From Hyphomicrobiales bacterium (GTDB lineage Bacteria; Pseudomonadota; Alphaproteobacteria; Rhizobiales; Rhizobiaceae): 64,000 nt of DNA. Within the stretch, counting starts at the first letter, position 1, and each line of letters begins with the position of its first letter. The notes beneath the pieces are model-generated. The model saw only the letters and a list, made by a program, of their open reading frames with translations, searched no databases and had not been told where the DNA came from. Shown here in pieces: positions 52,814 to 61,058 of the stretch. The stretch covers positions 62,001-126,000 of the forward strand of contig UBMU01000036.1 of assembly GCA_900466605.1 (NCBI GenBank), given 5' to 3'. A program made the position numbers and the translations under genes.

Positions 52814-53731
52814 TCAGGCGGACTGCGTTGCCTTTGGAGCCCGCCAATAGGCGAGCATGCCAACAAGGTTGTCACGAAGCTGGCTGCGGTAAGTCAAGCC
52901 AAGTTCCTCGTTGAGTTTTCGCCGCCCGATGGCTTCCATGATCGCCTGGCGGATTTCCCAGCGCAGCATGCCGCGCATGTTCGACCGACGATCGAAAAGA
53001 TATTTGGCGTATAGTGCGCCGTTGCCGAAGGCGTAGCCGGTCTGGAGCCGCTTGATGTCTGCGATCTCGCGTCGGCCATGGAAGTGCTTGACGGCAAAGT
53101 CGGGAAGGTACTCGACGCGTACACCGGCGTTGAAGGCACGGTGCACATAGTCGGTGTCCTCGCCGGAGCGGAACGGCGATCCCGCCCCGAAACGCGTGTC
53201 GAACAGGCCGATCTTCTCAACCAGCGTATGAGGAAACGCCATATTGGCGCCGTGAATGAAGCCGCCGGCATGCAGATCGCTGGTCAGTACCGCAGGCTCC
53301 ATCTCAGGCTTGATCGTCACCGGTAGGTCGCGTGCATCGCCAAGCTCGATGCGACCGCCGCGCATGACCATCTCGGTATCCGAGCTGAACAGCGCTGCGA
53401 GCGTGCTGAAGAAATCAGGAAAGATCTCGCAATCGTCATCGGTGAAAGCCAGGATACGACCTCGGGCGCCGCTAAGCCCCGTATTGCGTGCAACCGCAAG
53501 GCCGGGCTTGGCCTCGTAGATCAGGTTGGTCTTGATTGGAGCGGTCGATGCCCACTGGCGAACAACCTCTGATGTCTCGTCTGTGGAACCATTGTCCACA
53601 AAGACCAGCTCAAGTCTCAGATAGTCTGCCTGCCGGGCGGCAACGGAAACGGCATCCAGGCAGTTCATCAGTCCATAGGCCCGATTTCTCGACGAGATAA
53701 TCAGGCTGATGTCCACGGGCCGAGGAGGCAT
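52814..53731 (-). CDS. family 2 glycosyltransferase
   Basis: A 305-residue GT-A enzyme: ISLIISSRNRAYGLMNCLDAV, FVDNGSTDETSEVV, then the nucleotide-sugar/metal motif FTDDDCEIF (DxD-like), and GGFIHGANMAFPHTLVEKIGLFDTRFGAGSPFRSGEDTDYVHRA (ED motif with likely catalytic acid). It adds a sugar to a growing glycan. First gene of the polysaccharide unit; start at 53731 has AAGGGG upstream. The acceptor is unknown. Confidence 0.9.
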   Translation of the reverse strand: MPPRPVDISLIISSRNRAYGLMNCLDAVSVAARQADYLRLELVFVDNGSTDETSEVVRQWASTAPIKTNLIYEAKPGLAVARNTGLSGARGRILAFTDDDCEIFPDFFSTLAALFSSDTEMVMRGGRIELGDARDLPVTIKPEMEPAVLTSDLHAGGFIHGANMAFPHTLVEKIGLFDTRFGAGSPFRSGEDTDYVHRAFNAGVRVEYLPDFAVKHFHGRREIADIKRLQTGYAFGNGALYAKYLFDRRSNMRGMLRWEIRQAIMEAIGRRKLNEELGLTYRSQLRDNLVGMLAYWRAPKATQSA

Positions 53732-54397
53732 GCAATTTCCCCTTCTGCGATCGATGTCGAAGCGAGGATAGGGCTGGGATCCGGCTTCGGCAAGGAGCAT
53801 TTTTGCGCTGCAGCAAAATAGAACAGTTGGAGGAGTTCGCAGACGAATGTGGTAATTTCTTGCCTTCTGTAGATATTAAGTTCATCCAAATATAGTTATA
53901 AAAAAGAAATGTTACGATCTGTGGATAAATAAAGTCGAAATAATTCTTAAAAATTCACAATTGTAGCTGATTAAATATAATCAAAGACCAAAATGAGTCT
54001 ATTTATGTAGATATTGCTAGTTATATTGTATAGATAGTGGAGTTTGCGGCCAAAGGTATTTTCGCGTTATTTTCTTCACAATAGACCAGACGATTGCCTT
54101 TAGATCGCTGGAGAAACGAACGAAAGCTTCTTCATAGATAGTAAATAACCGACAGCGCCGGCACCCCACGATCACTGTTGTGGCGCGGCTGAAAGAAGAA
54201 GCCTGCAACCTTCGGAAAGCGAATAGCTTCGTTCGCTATCGTTCAGCGTGAATTGACGGAGGCCTGTTTGCCTTTCTTTTCAATTGTTGCTTCCGAACAG
54301 TAAAAAAGAACGGAATTGCTGGTGTGTCCGGATGCTTCGAGCACCAACACAGGGGCCGCTGCGCCTGAACGCACTGTCGTGTCGGCGTGGCAAGAAG
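53732..54397. other. AT-rich upstream region of the polysaccharide genes
   Basis: A 666-base interval without a confident gene. From 53870 to 54060 it is strikingly AT-rich with runs of A and T, unlike the surrounding GC-rich sequence. This is the type of region bound by MucR/Ros-like zinc-finger repressors or H-NS-like proteins that control exopolysaccharide genes in rhizobia. A 63-codon minus-strand frame at 54017-54208 has no ribosome binding site and is considered unsupported. Confidence 0.5.
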
Positions 54398-55954
54398 CTA
54401 ATTGATCTGCTGCGACAACCATTTCTGGATGATCGGAACGTCCGCGTCGCCGAGATCGTGTCCGCCGGAGATGATGTCCGAATCGACGGTCGCTCCCGAT
54501 TGCTTCAGACGCGACTCAAGCTCGTTGGCATATTTGCCGTAGGCATCCGTCTTGCCACTGATGACAAGGAGATCCGTGCCCTTGAGGTCTGCATGCGGAA
54601 AGGTCTTCAAGACCGGCATGGAGCGCAAGAGAACCGCTCTGTGCACCAGATTCGGATGCAGATAGAGGAGCGAGTTGAGCAGATTCGCTCCGTTCGAATA
54701 GCCGACATAGACGATCCTCTTCGGATCCAGGCCATATGACGATACGGCGCCTTCGATGAAGGCCGCAAAAGCCTCGGCCTCGCTCTTGATGTCATCCTGG
54801 TCGAACGAGAACGGCGTAATGCGCTTGTACCAGCGCGGAATGCCTTCCTCGGTCGCGCGTCCGCGCACGCCAAGAAGCGTCGCCCGTGGGGCTGCCTTGT
54901 GGAGGAGGGGCATCAGCGTCGTTTCGTTGCCACCCGAGCCGTGCAGAAGCACGAAGACGCTGCCGTCGGGATTCGGCGGGGTATAGAAGCGGTGCACGAA
55001 GGGCAGGTCACGATAATTGACGCGTGGCTCGCCGGGCATCGAAAACTGCGGGAGCACGACCTTCAGGTCCTTGAGGTCAGTGATGGGATCCTTGGGAACG
55101 AACAACTTGGTGCCGAGCGTTGCCTGCGGCTCGTCCACCGTCATACCGGGTTTGTCGGTCGCCATTTCGATCAGCGTGCCGCCAGGCTCGCGGGCATAGA
55201 GCGATTCGAAGTATTTGCGGTCATGCAGGTTCGTCGCCGACGCGCCGCTTTCCTTGAGGGCATCGTGCACTGCGTGAAGTTGCGCTTCGTCGGTGGCGCG
55301 GAACGCGACGTGATCGGCCGTCCCCGGGCCGGGCGCGCCTGCCCAGAAGCCCTGGGCATTCCTGATATCGACGATATCGCCCGATTGCGACACGAGCCGG
55401 TCGATGGTGCCGCGGTTGGCCTGGAAACGATAGCCGAAATGGCGCTCCACGAAGTCGCGGCTTTCGGCAGGTTTCTCCGTTAACATGGTAACGCCGCGCA
55501 CCCGTTGAACAGCGTGCTCGATCGGCACGCCTGCGCCATCCCAAGCGGCCGGCGACTTCAGATCGCGGGCTCCAGCAAGCTTGACAATGATGTTGTCAGG
55601 ATCCTTCAAGCGCAGAACCGGTTCACCAAATTCATCGGCCGGACCCTCCGAGCGAAGCCCGAAACTCATGCAGCGCGTCAGCCAGTAACCGATGCTGGCG
55701 GGGTCGATGGCAAGCGACAGCTCACCGATCTGGCTGTGGCCGACGCGCCCGGGTGAGCCGTCTTCCCACACTAGAAAGGTCACAAGCGAGCCGGGGCTGC
55801 CGACGGCGTCTCCGTAGAAAAGATGAAGCTGCGTGACGTCTTCGAAGCCGGCGGTCTGCTTGACCAGCCGCATGCCGAGAAATCCCGCGTAGAAATCCAC
55901 GTTTGCCTGTACCTTGCGGGTGATTAGGGTCACGTGATGAATGCCAGATACCAT
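54398..55954 (-). CDS. ring-cleaving dioxygenase (VOC) fused to alpha/beta hydrolase
   Basis: A 518-residue two-part protein. Residues 1-315 hold two VOC modules of the LinE/MhqO type with metal ligands visible in GIHHVTLITRK, TADHVAFRA and GTLIEMATD, so an Fe/Mn-dependent hydroquinone-type 1,2-cleavage is expected. Residues ~335-518 are an alpha/beta hydrolase (LLHGSGGNET, nucleophile in GYSNGAN, Asp in GKTDAYG, His in GGHDL), as in MhqD carboxylesterases. Separate genes in Bacillus are fused here. The ATG at 55954 is chosen because the -10 box at 56012-56007 lies between it and the earlier ATG at 56020. Confidence 0.88.
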   Translation of the reverse strand: MVSGIHHVTLITRKVQANVDFYAGFLGMRLVKQTAGFEDVTQLHLFYGDAVGSPGSLVTFLVWEDGSPGRVGHSQIGELSLAIDPASIGYWLTRCMSFGLRSEGPADEFGEPVLRLKDPDNIIVKLAGARDLKSPAAWDGAGVPIEHAVQRVRGVTMLTEKPAESRDFVERHFGYRFQANRGTIDRLVSQSGDIVDIRNAQGFWAGAPGPGTADHVAFRATDEAQLHAVHDALKESGASATNLHDRKYFESLYAREPGGTLIEMATDKPGMTVDEPQATLGTKLFVPKDPITDLKDLKVVLPQFSMPGEPRVNYRDLPFVHRFYTPPNPDGSVFVLLHGSGGNETTLMPLLHKAAPRATLLGVRGRATEEGIPRWYKRITPFSFDQDDIKSEAEAFAAFIEGAVSSYGLDPKRIVYVGYSNGANLLNSLLYLHPNLVHRAVLLRSMPVLKTFPHADLKGTDLLVISGKTDAYGKYANELESRLKQSGATVDSDIISGGHDLGDADVPIIQKWLSQQIN

Positions 55955-56006
55955 TGAATACAGTCCGGATGGCTTGGAGGGCGACGCAAGCGCCAGAATC
56001 AGTGCG

Positions 56007-56031
56007 ATTATAAACGTCATGACGTTATAAT
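56007..56031. promoter_or_regulatory. operator-like palindrome over the dioxygenase/hydrolase promoter
   Basis: AACGTCATGACGTT (56013-56026) is a perfect 14-base palindrome. With one bulged base it extends outward through ATTATA and ATAAT. On the minus strand TATAAT (56012-56007) is a good -10 box, so the palindrome covers the promoter. The upstream kinase gene ends inside it (stop at 56017). MarR-family repressors commonly control quinone/VOC detoxification genes via such palindromes; the protein is unknown. Confidence 0.6.
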
Positions 56032-57645
56032 TGGAGTTTGCCGCGAAGGTTCCGCATAAAGAATTAGGCTATCTCCGTGCGACCGCAAATCCAAACTGTC
56101 CATTCCGTCCAGAATTTCGCGGAACTGCTGAAGGGTCGGCGGCTTGATCATGTAGGCGCTTGCGCCGAGATTTTTGGCGCGTTGCATGTCATCTTCGTCG
56201 CTGGACGTGCTCAAGATGCAAACGGGAATACTCTTCAGTTGCGTGTCTGCTGAAAGCGCGTCGAGGACTTCGAAGCCGTCCATGATCGGCATGTTTATAT
56301 CGAGCAGCATCAGGTCGATTCCTGGCTTCCCATCGGCGGTCGCGCGCTCCTGCAGCAGTCGCATAGCATCGCGGCCATTGGTGGCGAGATGAAGATTGAA
56401 GCTCATCTTGGCGCGTTGCATCAGCTTTATCTTCAATAGCTGAACATCCGCCGGGCTATCCTCGACGAGGAGAACCTCGGCCAACCGGGAAGCCCCTTCG
56501 GGAGAGAGCGCTATTGCCTTGGTGCCTTGCTCATCGGCCAGAACTGTCGGAGCGGTGGCAGCAGGTCGGGCGAGCGGTAATTCGACGATGAAGGTCGAAC
56601 CGGAATCCTCCTTGCCTTCGCACCAGATCGCACCCCCATGCAGCTGGACAATGCGCCGACAGATCGCAAGCCCGAGCCCCGTACCCTCGATGCCACGCCC
56701 CACAAGCCGCTTGAACGGCTGGAAAATGACCTCCCGATGCTCTGGGGCGATACCCGGGCCGTTGTCCTGCACGGCAAGCCGGCATATGGGGCCATCGGTC
56801 TCGGCGGTAACACGGACCTCCGGATTGTCGCTGCCGTAGCGAATTGCGTTTGAAACGAGGTTCTGCAGCAGTTGCACGAGCAAGGTCTGATCGCCCATGA
56901 CCTCGGGCAGATTGCTACAGGAAATCGACGCCCTCGAGCTGGCAATCTGTTCCCGAAGATTGCTCTCCACCCGTTCGATCGCTGCAGCAAGCGCGACCGG
57001 CTTCAGCTCCAGTTCGCCGGAAACCTCGAGCTTGGTGAAGCCGGAAACCTTGACGATCAAGTCTTCCATGTGGCCGGCGGCGCCAAGCACATAGTCGAGC
57101 AGTTCGCGGTCTTCGCCGGACAGAGTCGGGGAAACCTGCAGGATCTTGCTGAACGATTTGATCGTGCGCAGCGGCTCTTTGAGGTCGTGCGCCATGGCGC
57201 GCGTAAAGATCTCTAGCGACTGGCGCTTCTGCTCCAGCCTAGCTTCGAGGTCGCCATGCATGATGGCGTTCTGAATGCACCAATGGAGCGTTTGCGGGGA
57301 GAGCGAATCCTTCGTCAGGTAGTCGCGCGCTCCCGCCTTCATCACCTCGACGGCGATGGTTTCGCTTCCTTGGCCGGTGAGCATAACGACGTTGGCGGTC
57401 GGATCCTGTTTCAGGATTTCTTCCAGCACGCCGATCCCATCCCGACCAGGCAAGGAGTAGTCCAGCAGAATGCAATCGGCGCGTTTCTGCCCGCTCAAGG
57501 CAATTCCCTCGTCGCCATTCTCGGCTTCGCGAACACTGTAGCGGGCCTCGGAAACGCGCGAGAGCATGCGCCGATAGAACTCGCGGTCATCGACGTTGTC
57601 GTCGACGATGAGTATGGCGCAGTCGTCAGCCACGGCCATCCCCAT
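56017..57645 (-). CDS. receiver-histidine kinase-receiver hybrid
   Basis: A 542-residue soluble protein: N-terminal receiver (VDDNVDD, phospho-acceptor in ILLDYSLPGRDG, TKDSL in place of KP), coiled coil, HisKA (AMAHDLKEPLRTIKSFSK, His near 154), HATPase (LVSNAIRYG, DNGPGIAPEH, GLGLAICRRI) and a C-terminal receiver (VEDSPAD, LLDINMPIMDG, IKPPTLQQ). It can take phosphate from a partner and pass it onward, like a phosphorelay hub. It overlaps the Rcp-type regulator gene by about 20 bases. Compare the REC-HisKA_2 protein at 7423 in cluster I. Confidence 0.9.
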   Translation of the reverse strand: MGMAVADDCAILIVDDNVDDREFYRRMLSRVSEARYSVREAENGDEGIALSGQKRADCILLDYSLPGRDGIGVLEEILKQDPTANVVMLTGQGSETIAVEVMKAGARDYLTKDSLSPQTLHWCIQNAIMHGDLEARLEQKRQSLEIFTRAMAHDLKEPLRTIKSFSKILQVSPTLSGEDRELLDYVLGAAGHMEDLIVKVSGFTKLEVSGELELKPVALAAAIERVESNLREQIASSRASISCSNLPEVMGDQTLLVQLLQNLVSNAIRYGSDNPEVRVTAETDGPICRLAVQDNGPGIAPEHREVIFQPFKRLVGRGIEGTGLGLAICRRIVQLHGGAIWCEGKEDSGSTFIVELPLARPAATAPTVLADEQGTKAIALSPEGASRLAEVLLVEDSPADVQLLKIKLMQRAKMSFNLHLATNGRDAMRLLQERATADGKPGIDLMLLDINMPIMDGFEVLDALSADTQLKSIPVCILSTSSDEDDMQRAKNLGASAYMIKPPTLQQFREILDGMDSLDLRSHGDSLILYAEPSRQTPIITS

Positions 57646-58063
57646 CGGCAGGCAGGATGGCGATCTCGAACCAGTATTCCTTCAGCCGCTGTATGGCGGC
57701 GAACAGGCCGTCGAGATCAACGGGCTTCTGCACATAGGTGTTGGCACCGAGCGCATAGCATCCTTCGATGTCGCGCTCGTCATCGGATGTCGTCAGGATC
57801 ACGACCGGGATCTTACGCCACTCCGGATTGGATTTGATCGCTTCCAGCGTCTTGCGCCCGTCGAGGCCCGGCATGTTGAGGTCCAGCAGGATCAGGCCCG
57901 GCTTCGGCATCATCGCCGCCAGCGCTTCCAGCGCCTCGTCGCCCGATGCCGCCCAGCGGACGGGGTTTTTCAACTTTGCGCGCTGGAAGGCCCGAAGCGT
58001 TGCCTCGAAATCGTCCTCGCTGTCTTCGACGATGAGGATCGGCTGTGATTCACGCTGTGGCAT
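57626..58063 (-). CDS. single-domain response regulator, Rcp type
   Basis: A 145-residue receiver with acidic pair EDSEDD, phospho-acceptor Asp in LILLDLNMPGLDGRKTLEAIKS, T-loop VILTTSDDERD and Lys in VQKPVD. The long beta4-alpha5 end EYWFEIAILP is the Rcp signature. It is a close paralogue of the regulator at 6969-7406. It overlaps the upstream membrane kinase by 14 bases and the downstream kinase by 20 bases, so the three genes are translated as one unit. Start at 58063 has GAGAGGA upstream. Confidence 0.92.
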   Translation of the reverse strand: MPQRESQPILIVEDSEDDFEATLRAFQRAKLKNPVRWAASGDEALEALAAMMPKPGLILLDLNMPGLDGRKTLEAIKSNPEWRKIPVVILTTSDDERDIEGCYALGANTYVQKPVDLDGLFAAIQRLKEYWFEIAILPADGDGRG

Positions 58064-60197
58064 GCTGGTCCTCTCGTTTGTGACCCAAAGTGAAGTAGAA
58101 GGTCGTTCCCTGGCCGGGTTCGGACTCCAGCCAGATGTCGCCTTCGTGCCGTGCAATGATCTTGCGCACGAATGTCAGTCCCGCGCCTGTGCCGTCGTCG
58201 GAATCCTTAGGCTTTTCCAGCCGTTTGAAAATACGAAAAATGTCCTCGTGGAATTCTGCCGGAATGCCTTTGCCATTGTCTCTGACAAAGAAGACGTCTC
58301 GCGCCGAGGTGCCGTCCTTGCCAATAAAATGCTCGAGGTGCCCGATCGTCACGGTCGGCACGGGCTTATCGTTGTACTTGACCGCGTTGGTGATCAGGTT
58401 GCGGTAGACCTCCGTCAGCCGCAGAGCATCGCAGACGATTTCGGGCAGTCGTCCCTCGACCTGAACCCTGGCGTGCCGTTCCTCGAGATAGAGTTCCATC
58501 GTCGAAACGACGTCCCTGACGATCGCATTCACATCGCTATGCTTGATTGCAAGCTGCTGCCGCCCGATGCGCGAGAAGTAAAGAAGGTCGTTGACCAGCT
58601 TCTCCATCCTCTGGCTGAGCAGGACAAGCCGATTGAGGCGCCTGACACCGTCGTCATCGAGCTGCTTTTCATAGTCTTCCAGCAAAAAGCGCGAGTGGTT
58701 GTGCAGGCCTCGCAGCGGCTCCTTGAGGTCATGCGAGGCAATGTAGGCGAATTCATCAAGGTCGGCGTTGCTGCGCTCGAGATCCACGGTATAGGCTTGC
58801 AGCTGACGGAACATCGTCCTGAGCTGTTCTTCGTGCGCAACGCGATCGGTAATGTCCCGGAGGATCCCGACGAAGGTGATCGTGGTGTCCGTCGCCAGCC
58901 TGCTGACAGAGAGATCGAGGGGAAATACCTCGCCGCTCTTGCGCCTGCCGGAAACCGACCGTGTCTTTCCAAGTATGTGTTTTTCGCCGGTCCGCCGATA
59001 GCGTTCGAGATAGTCATCGTGCGCGGAATGGTAGGGTTCAGGCATCAGCAGCCGGACGTTCTGGCCGATTGCCTCCTTCGCCGTATAGCCGAACATCGCT
59101 TCGGCCGCAGGATTGAATAGCGAGATGACACCCTTTGCGTCGGTCGCGATGATCGCATTCGGCGTATTTCGGGTCACGCTGTCGAAGCGAATCCGTTCCG
59201 AGTTCAGGGTGCTGCTTTTGCGGAGGAAATAGAAGACCAGCAGAGCGACAAGCCATAGCGTTGCTATGGTGATCGCCCGGTTGGTCGCCTCGTACCAGTA
59301 GCCGACACCGTCTCGATTGACCGCAAAGAATCCCAGCGACACGAGAACGGAGCAGGCAAACGCGAAAGAGAAGGGCGCGTTTTTGTTGCCGAACCAGAGC
59401 GATACCAGCACAAGCGGCACGTAGAGAATGCCGTTCGCCACACCAAGAGGGGTATAGAGATCGACGAAGAGGCCGGTAAGGCAGGTAACGGCCGGGAGCC
59501 ACAGCGGCATGTGACCACGGTTTTCTGGCCTGACCCACCATGAGCGCGCGAGCATCGCCGAACCCAGAAATACCAATCCCGCCGCCGTATGAAGAGCCAT
59601 GCCGACATTGGCGCCCCATTGATAGCCTTGCTGCGACCGCGTCGCGTAGCCGGCGAGCGCTGCCATGCCCAGGCCGATGACGACATAGCCGACGAGTTCC
59701 TGCACCAACTGCGTTCGTTCTTCACGCCCGGCGAGAGCGAAGGCCAGCGATAGATTGGCAAAGAAGAAGATGACGGCTGTATTCGGCGCCATGCCGCGGT
59801 CAATCTTTGAGGTGAACGCCGGCTCGACGACCAGGCCGGCGAGAAAGTGCTCGACGATCTGTGCCTGGTTTCCGATGAAGGTGATTTCGATCAGTCGCTG
59901 CCCGCTCATGGCGACAGCAAGGCTGAAGGAGAGGAAAGCCAACATTCGGCAGCGCTGACCCGATTGAACGGAGCAGATCAGGCCGAGCCCGGAAAGGGCA
60001 AAACAAAAGGCAGTGTTCAGCGCCATGGGCGAAAACCCTGGCAGGATGGAGAGAACGGCTTCGACCTGCTTGATCCAGGCAGCAATCACGACCACGCCAA
60101 GCGCGACGAGGAGAACGCCGATCGCTGTGACGGCCAGCCGGTACCGCCGTTGCCGGCGAAGGGTTTCGGCATTCGCAGCCTCGATCGGCTCTGGCAC
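58050..60197 (-). CDS. membrane PAS-domain sensor histidine kinase
   Basis: A 715-residue kinase. Residues 1-340 contain about eight membrane helices in a MASE-like integral sensor. A PAS domain follows (NTPNAIIATDAKGVISLFNPAAEAMFGYTAKEAIGQN; FixL-type but the heme His cannot be assigned), then a coiled coil, HisKA (IASHDLKEPLRGLHNHSRFLLEDY, His near 495) and HATPase (NLITNAVKYN, DNGKGIP, GTGAGLTFVRKI). The start is GTG with GGGAGAG 8 bases upstream. First gene of sensory cluster II, divergent from the receiver gene at 60372. Confidence 0.92.
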   Translation of the reverse strand: MPEPIEAANAETLRRQRRYRLAVTAIGVLLVALGVVVIAAWIKQVEAVLSILPGFSPMALNTAFCFALSGLGLICSVQSGQRCRMLAFLSFSLAVAMSGQRLIEITFIGNQAQIVEHFLAGLVVEPAFTSKIDRGMAPNTAVIFFFANLSLAFALAGREERTQLVQELVGYVVIGLGMAALAGYATRSQQGYQWGANVGMALHTAAGLVFLGSAMLARSWWVRPENRGHMPLWLPAVTCLTGLFVDLYTPLGVANGILYVPLVLVSLWFGNKNAPFSFAFACSVLVSLGFFAVNRDGVGYWYEATNRAITIATLWLVALLVFYFLRKSSTLNSERIRFDSVTRNTPNAIIATDAKGVISLFNPAAEAMFGYTAKEAIGQNVRLLMPEPYHSAHDDYLERYRRTGEKHILGKTRSVSGRRKSGEVFPLDLSVSRLATDTTITFVGILRDITDRVAHEEQLRTMFRQLQAYTVDLERSNADLDEFAYIASHDLKEPLRGLHNHSRFLLEDYEKQLDDDGVRRLNRLVLLSQRMEKLVNDLLYFSRIGRQQLAIKHSDVNAIVRDVVSTMELYLEERHARVQVEGRLPEIVCDALRLTEVYRNLITNAVKYNDKPVPTVTIGHLEHFIGKDGTSARDVFFVRDNGKGIPAEFHEDIFRIFKRLEKPKDSDDGTGAGLTFVRKIIARHEGDIWLESEPGQGTTFYFTLGHKREDQHATA

Positions 60198-60237
60198 GCG
60201 TTTTCTCTCCCGTTTGCGGGCTCATCTAGTTCTGGAA

Positions 60238-60253
60238 ATTGAAAATTTTCAAT
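60238..60253. promoter_or_regulatory. perfect 16-base palindrome in a divergent promoter region
   Basis: ATTGAAAATTTTCAAT lies between the GTG start of the membrane kinase (60197, minus) and the receiver gene at 60372 (plus). Perfect dyad symmetry of AT-rich sequence suggests a dimer binding site acting on one or both genes. The protein is unknown. Confidence 0.45.
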
Positions 60254-60371
60254 ATGCTTCGTTGAGATGGAGGTAGCTTTCCCCGTGTGTCTGAGGGAGT
60301 CTGAAGCATTTCGATTTTCCCGCTATCCGTCATCGGGCATAGTGGCAGCCTGATGGTTCGGGCGGATCGCA

Positions 60372-60746
60372 ATGGCGACAGTATTCTACGTGGATGACAA
60401 TGCGGATGACCTCTTCTATGCCGATTATGTGCGCAAGAGGGAGCACGTCGACATTGCGCTTCGATGCTTCACGAAGGCAGAGGACGCCATGCTGGCGCTG
60501 GAGGAAGCATATGCAAACGGCGGCGCATTGCCGGATGCGGTTGTCGCAGATCTCTACATGCCGCTCGACAAAGGCCTCGGTCTCATCGCGCGGCTCCGCG
60601 CCGATCCACGGTTCTCACATATCCGTCTTGGCGTTTGCACCGGCTCCGACGCGGACGAGGATCGCAGACGCGCCTTGGCTGCCGGGGCCGATTTTTATAT
60701 CGAGAAGCCGATCGACCTTGCATCTGTGATTGCGCAGGTAGGATGA
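60372..60746 (+). CDS. single-domain response regulator
   Basis: A 124-residue receiver with VDDNADD, phospho-acceptor in VVADLYMPLDKG, CTGSDADED and Lys in IEKPIDL. It lacks an output domain. It is closest in style to the regulators of cluster II and may be the third receiver of that relay. GGCGGA stands 8 bases before the ATG. A strong imperfect inverted repeat follows at 60762. Confidence 0.9.
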   Translation: MATVFYVDDNADDLFYADYVRKREHVDIALRCFTKAEDAMLALEEAYANGGALPDAVVADLYMPLDKGLGLIARLRADPRFSHIRLGVCTGSDADEDRRRALAAGADFYIEKPIDLASVIAQVG

Positions 60747-61058
60747 TTTCGCAACATGCTGAGAGAGCCGGTCAGCCTCAAGTTTGCCGCCACAAACACA
60801 GTCAACCCCTTGACTGAAAGGTTGGCCGGCTCTCTCCGATGCCTCTAGGGCACCGCTTTCCGCACACAAGGGGTGTTGGATGCGGAAAGATCGAGGACCT
60901 CAGGAGAAAACGAAGGAAGCCGCCATTCGAAAATCGAGGCTTGTTTCAATCTCTTCCTGTAATAGTCTTCCTGGTGCTAATAACTGTGCCGGTCTAAGGC
61001 GTGTATCCTCAGATCTTGGGATAGGCGCTGTCGAATTTGGGGAGCCGCAGGACGCGCA
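60747..61058. other. intergenic region before the LuxR-type gene
   Basis: A 312-base interval holding the structured element at 60762-60835 and about 220 further bases with no supported gene. The likely promoter of the LuxR-type gene lies in the AT-rich part near 60950-61000. Confidence 0.4.
60762..60835 (+). ncRNA. candidate structured RNA (three-way junction)
   Basis: Outer arms 60762-60778 and 60819-60835 can form a 17-base-pair stem (with three G-U or U-G pairs). Inside are two hairpins: GTTTG(60782-60786)/CAAAC(60793-60797) with a 6-base loop, and AGTCAA/TTGACT (60800-60815) with loop CCCC. Starts 15 bases after the receiver stop. No T-run follows, so it is not a plain terminator. It could be a small RNA, an attenuator or a protein-bound element. 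No known family is assigned. Confidence 0.5.

Noticed and set aside
54017..54208. 63-codon minus-strand frame in the AT-rich region
   Set aside because: No ribosome binding site, no family; likely chance in a stop-poor stretch.
55955..56020. 22-residue hydrophobic extension of the dioxygenase/hydrolase as a signal peptide
   Set aside because: The likely transcription start lies downstream of that ATG, and the VOC fold begins right at the later ATG.
57768..59120. 450-codon plus-strand frame opposite the cluster II kinase
   Set aside because: Shadow of the kinase and receiver genes; no recognisable motif.
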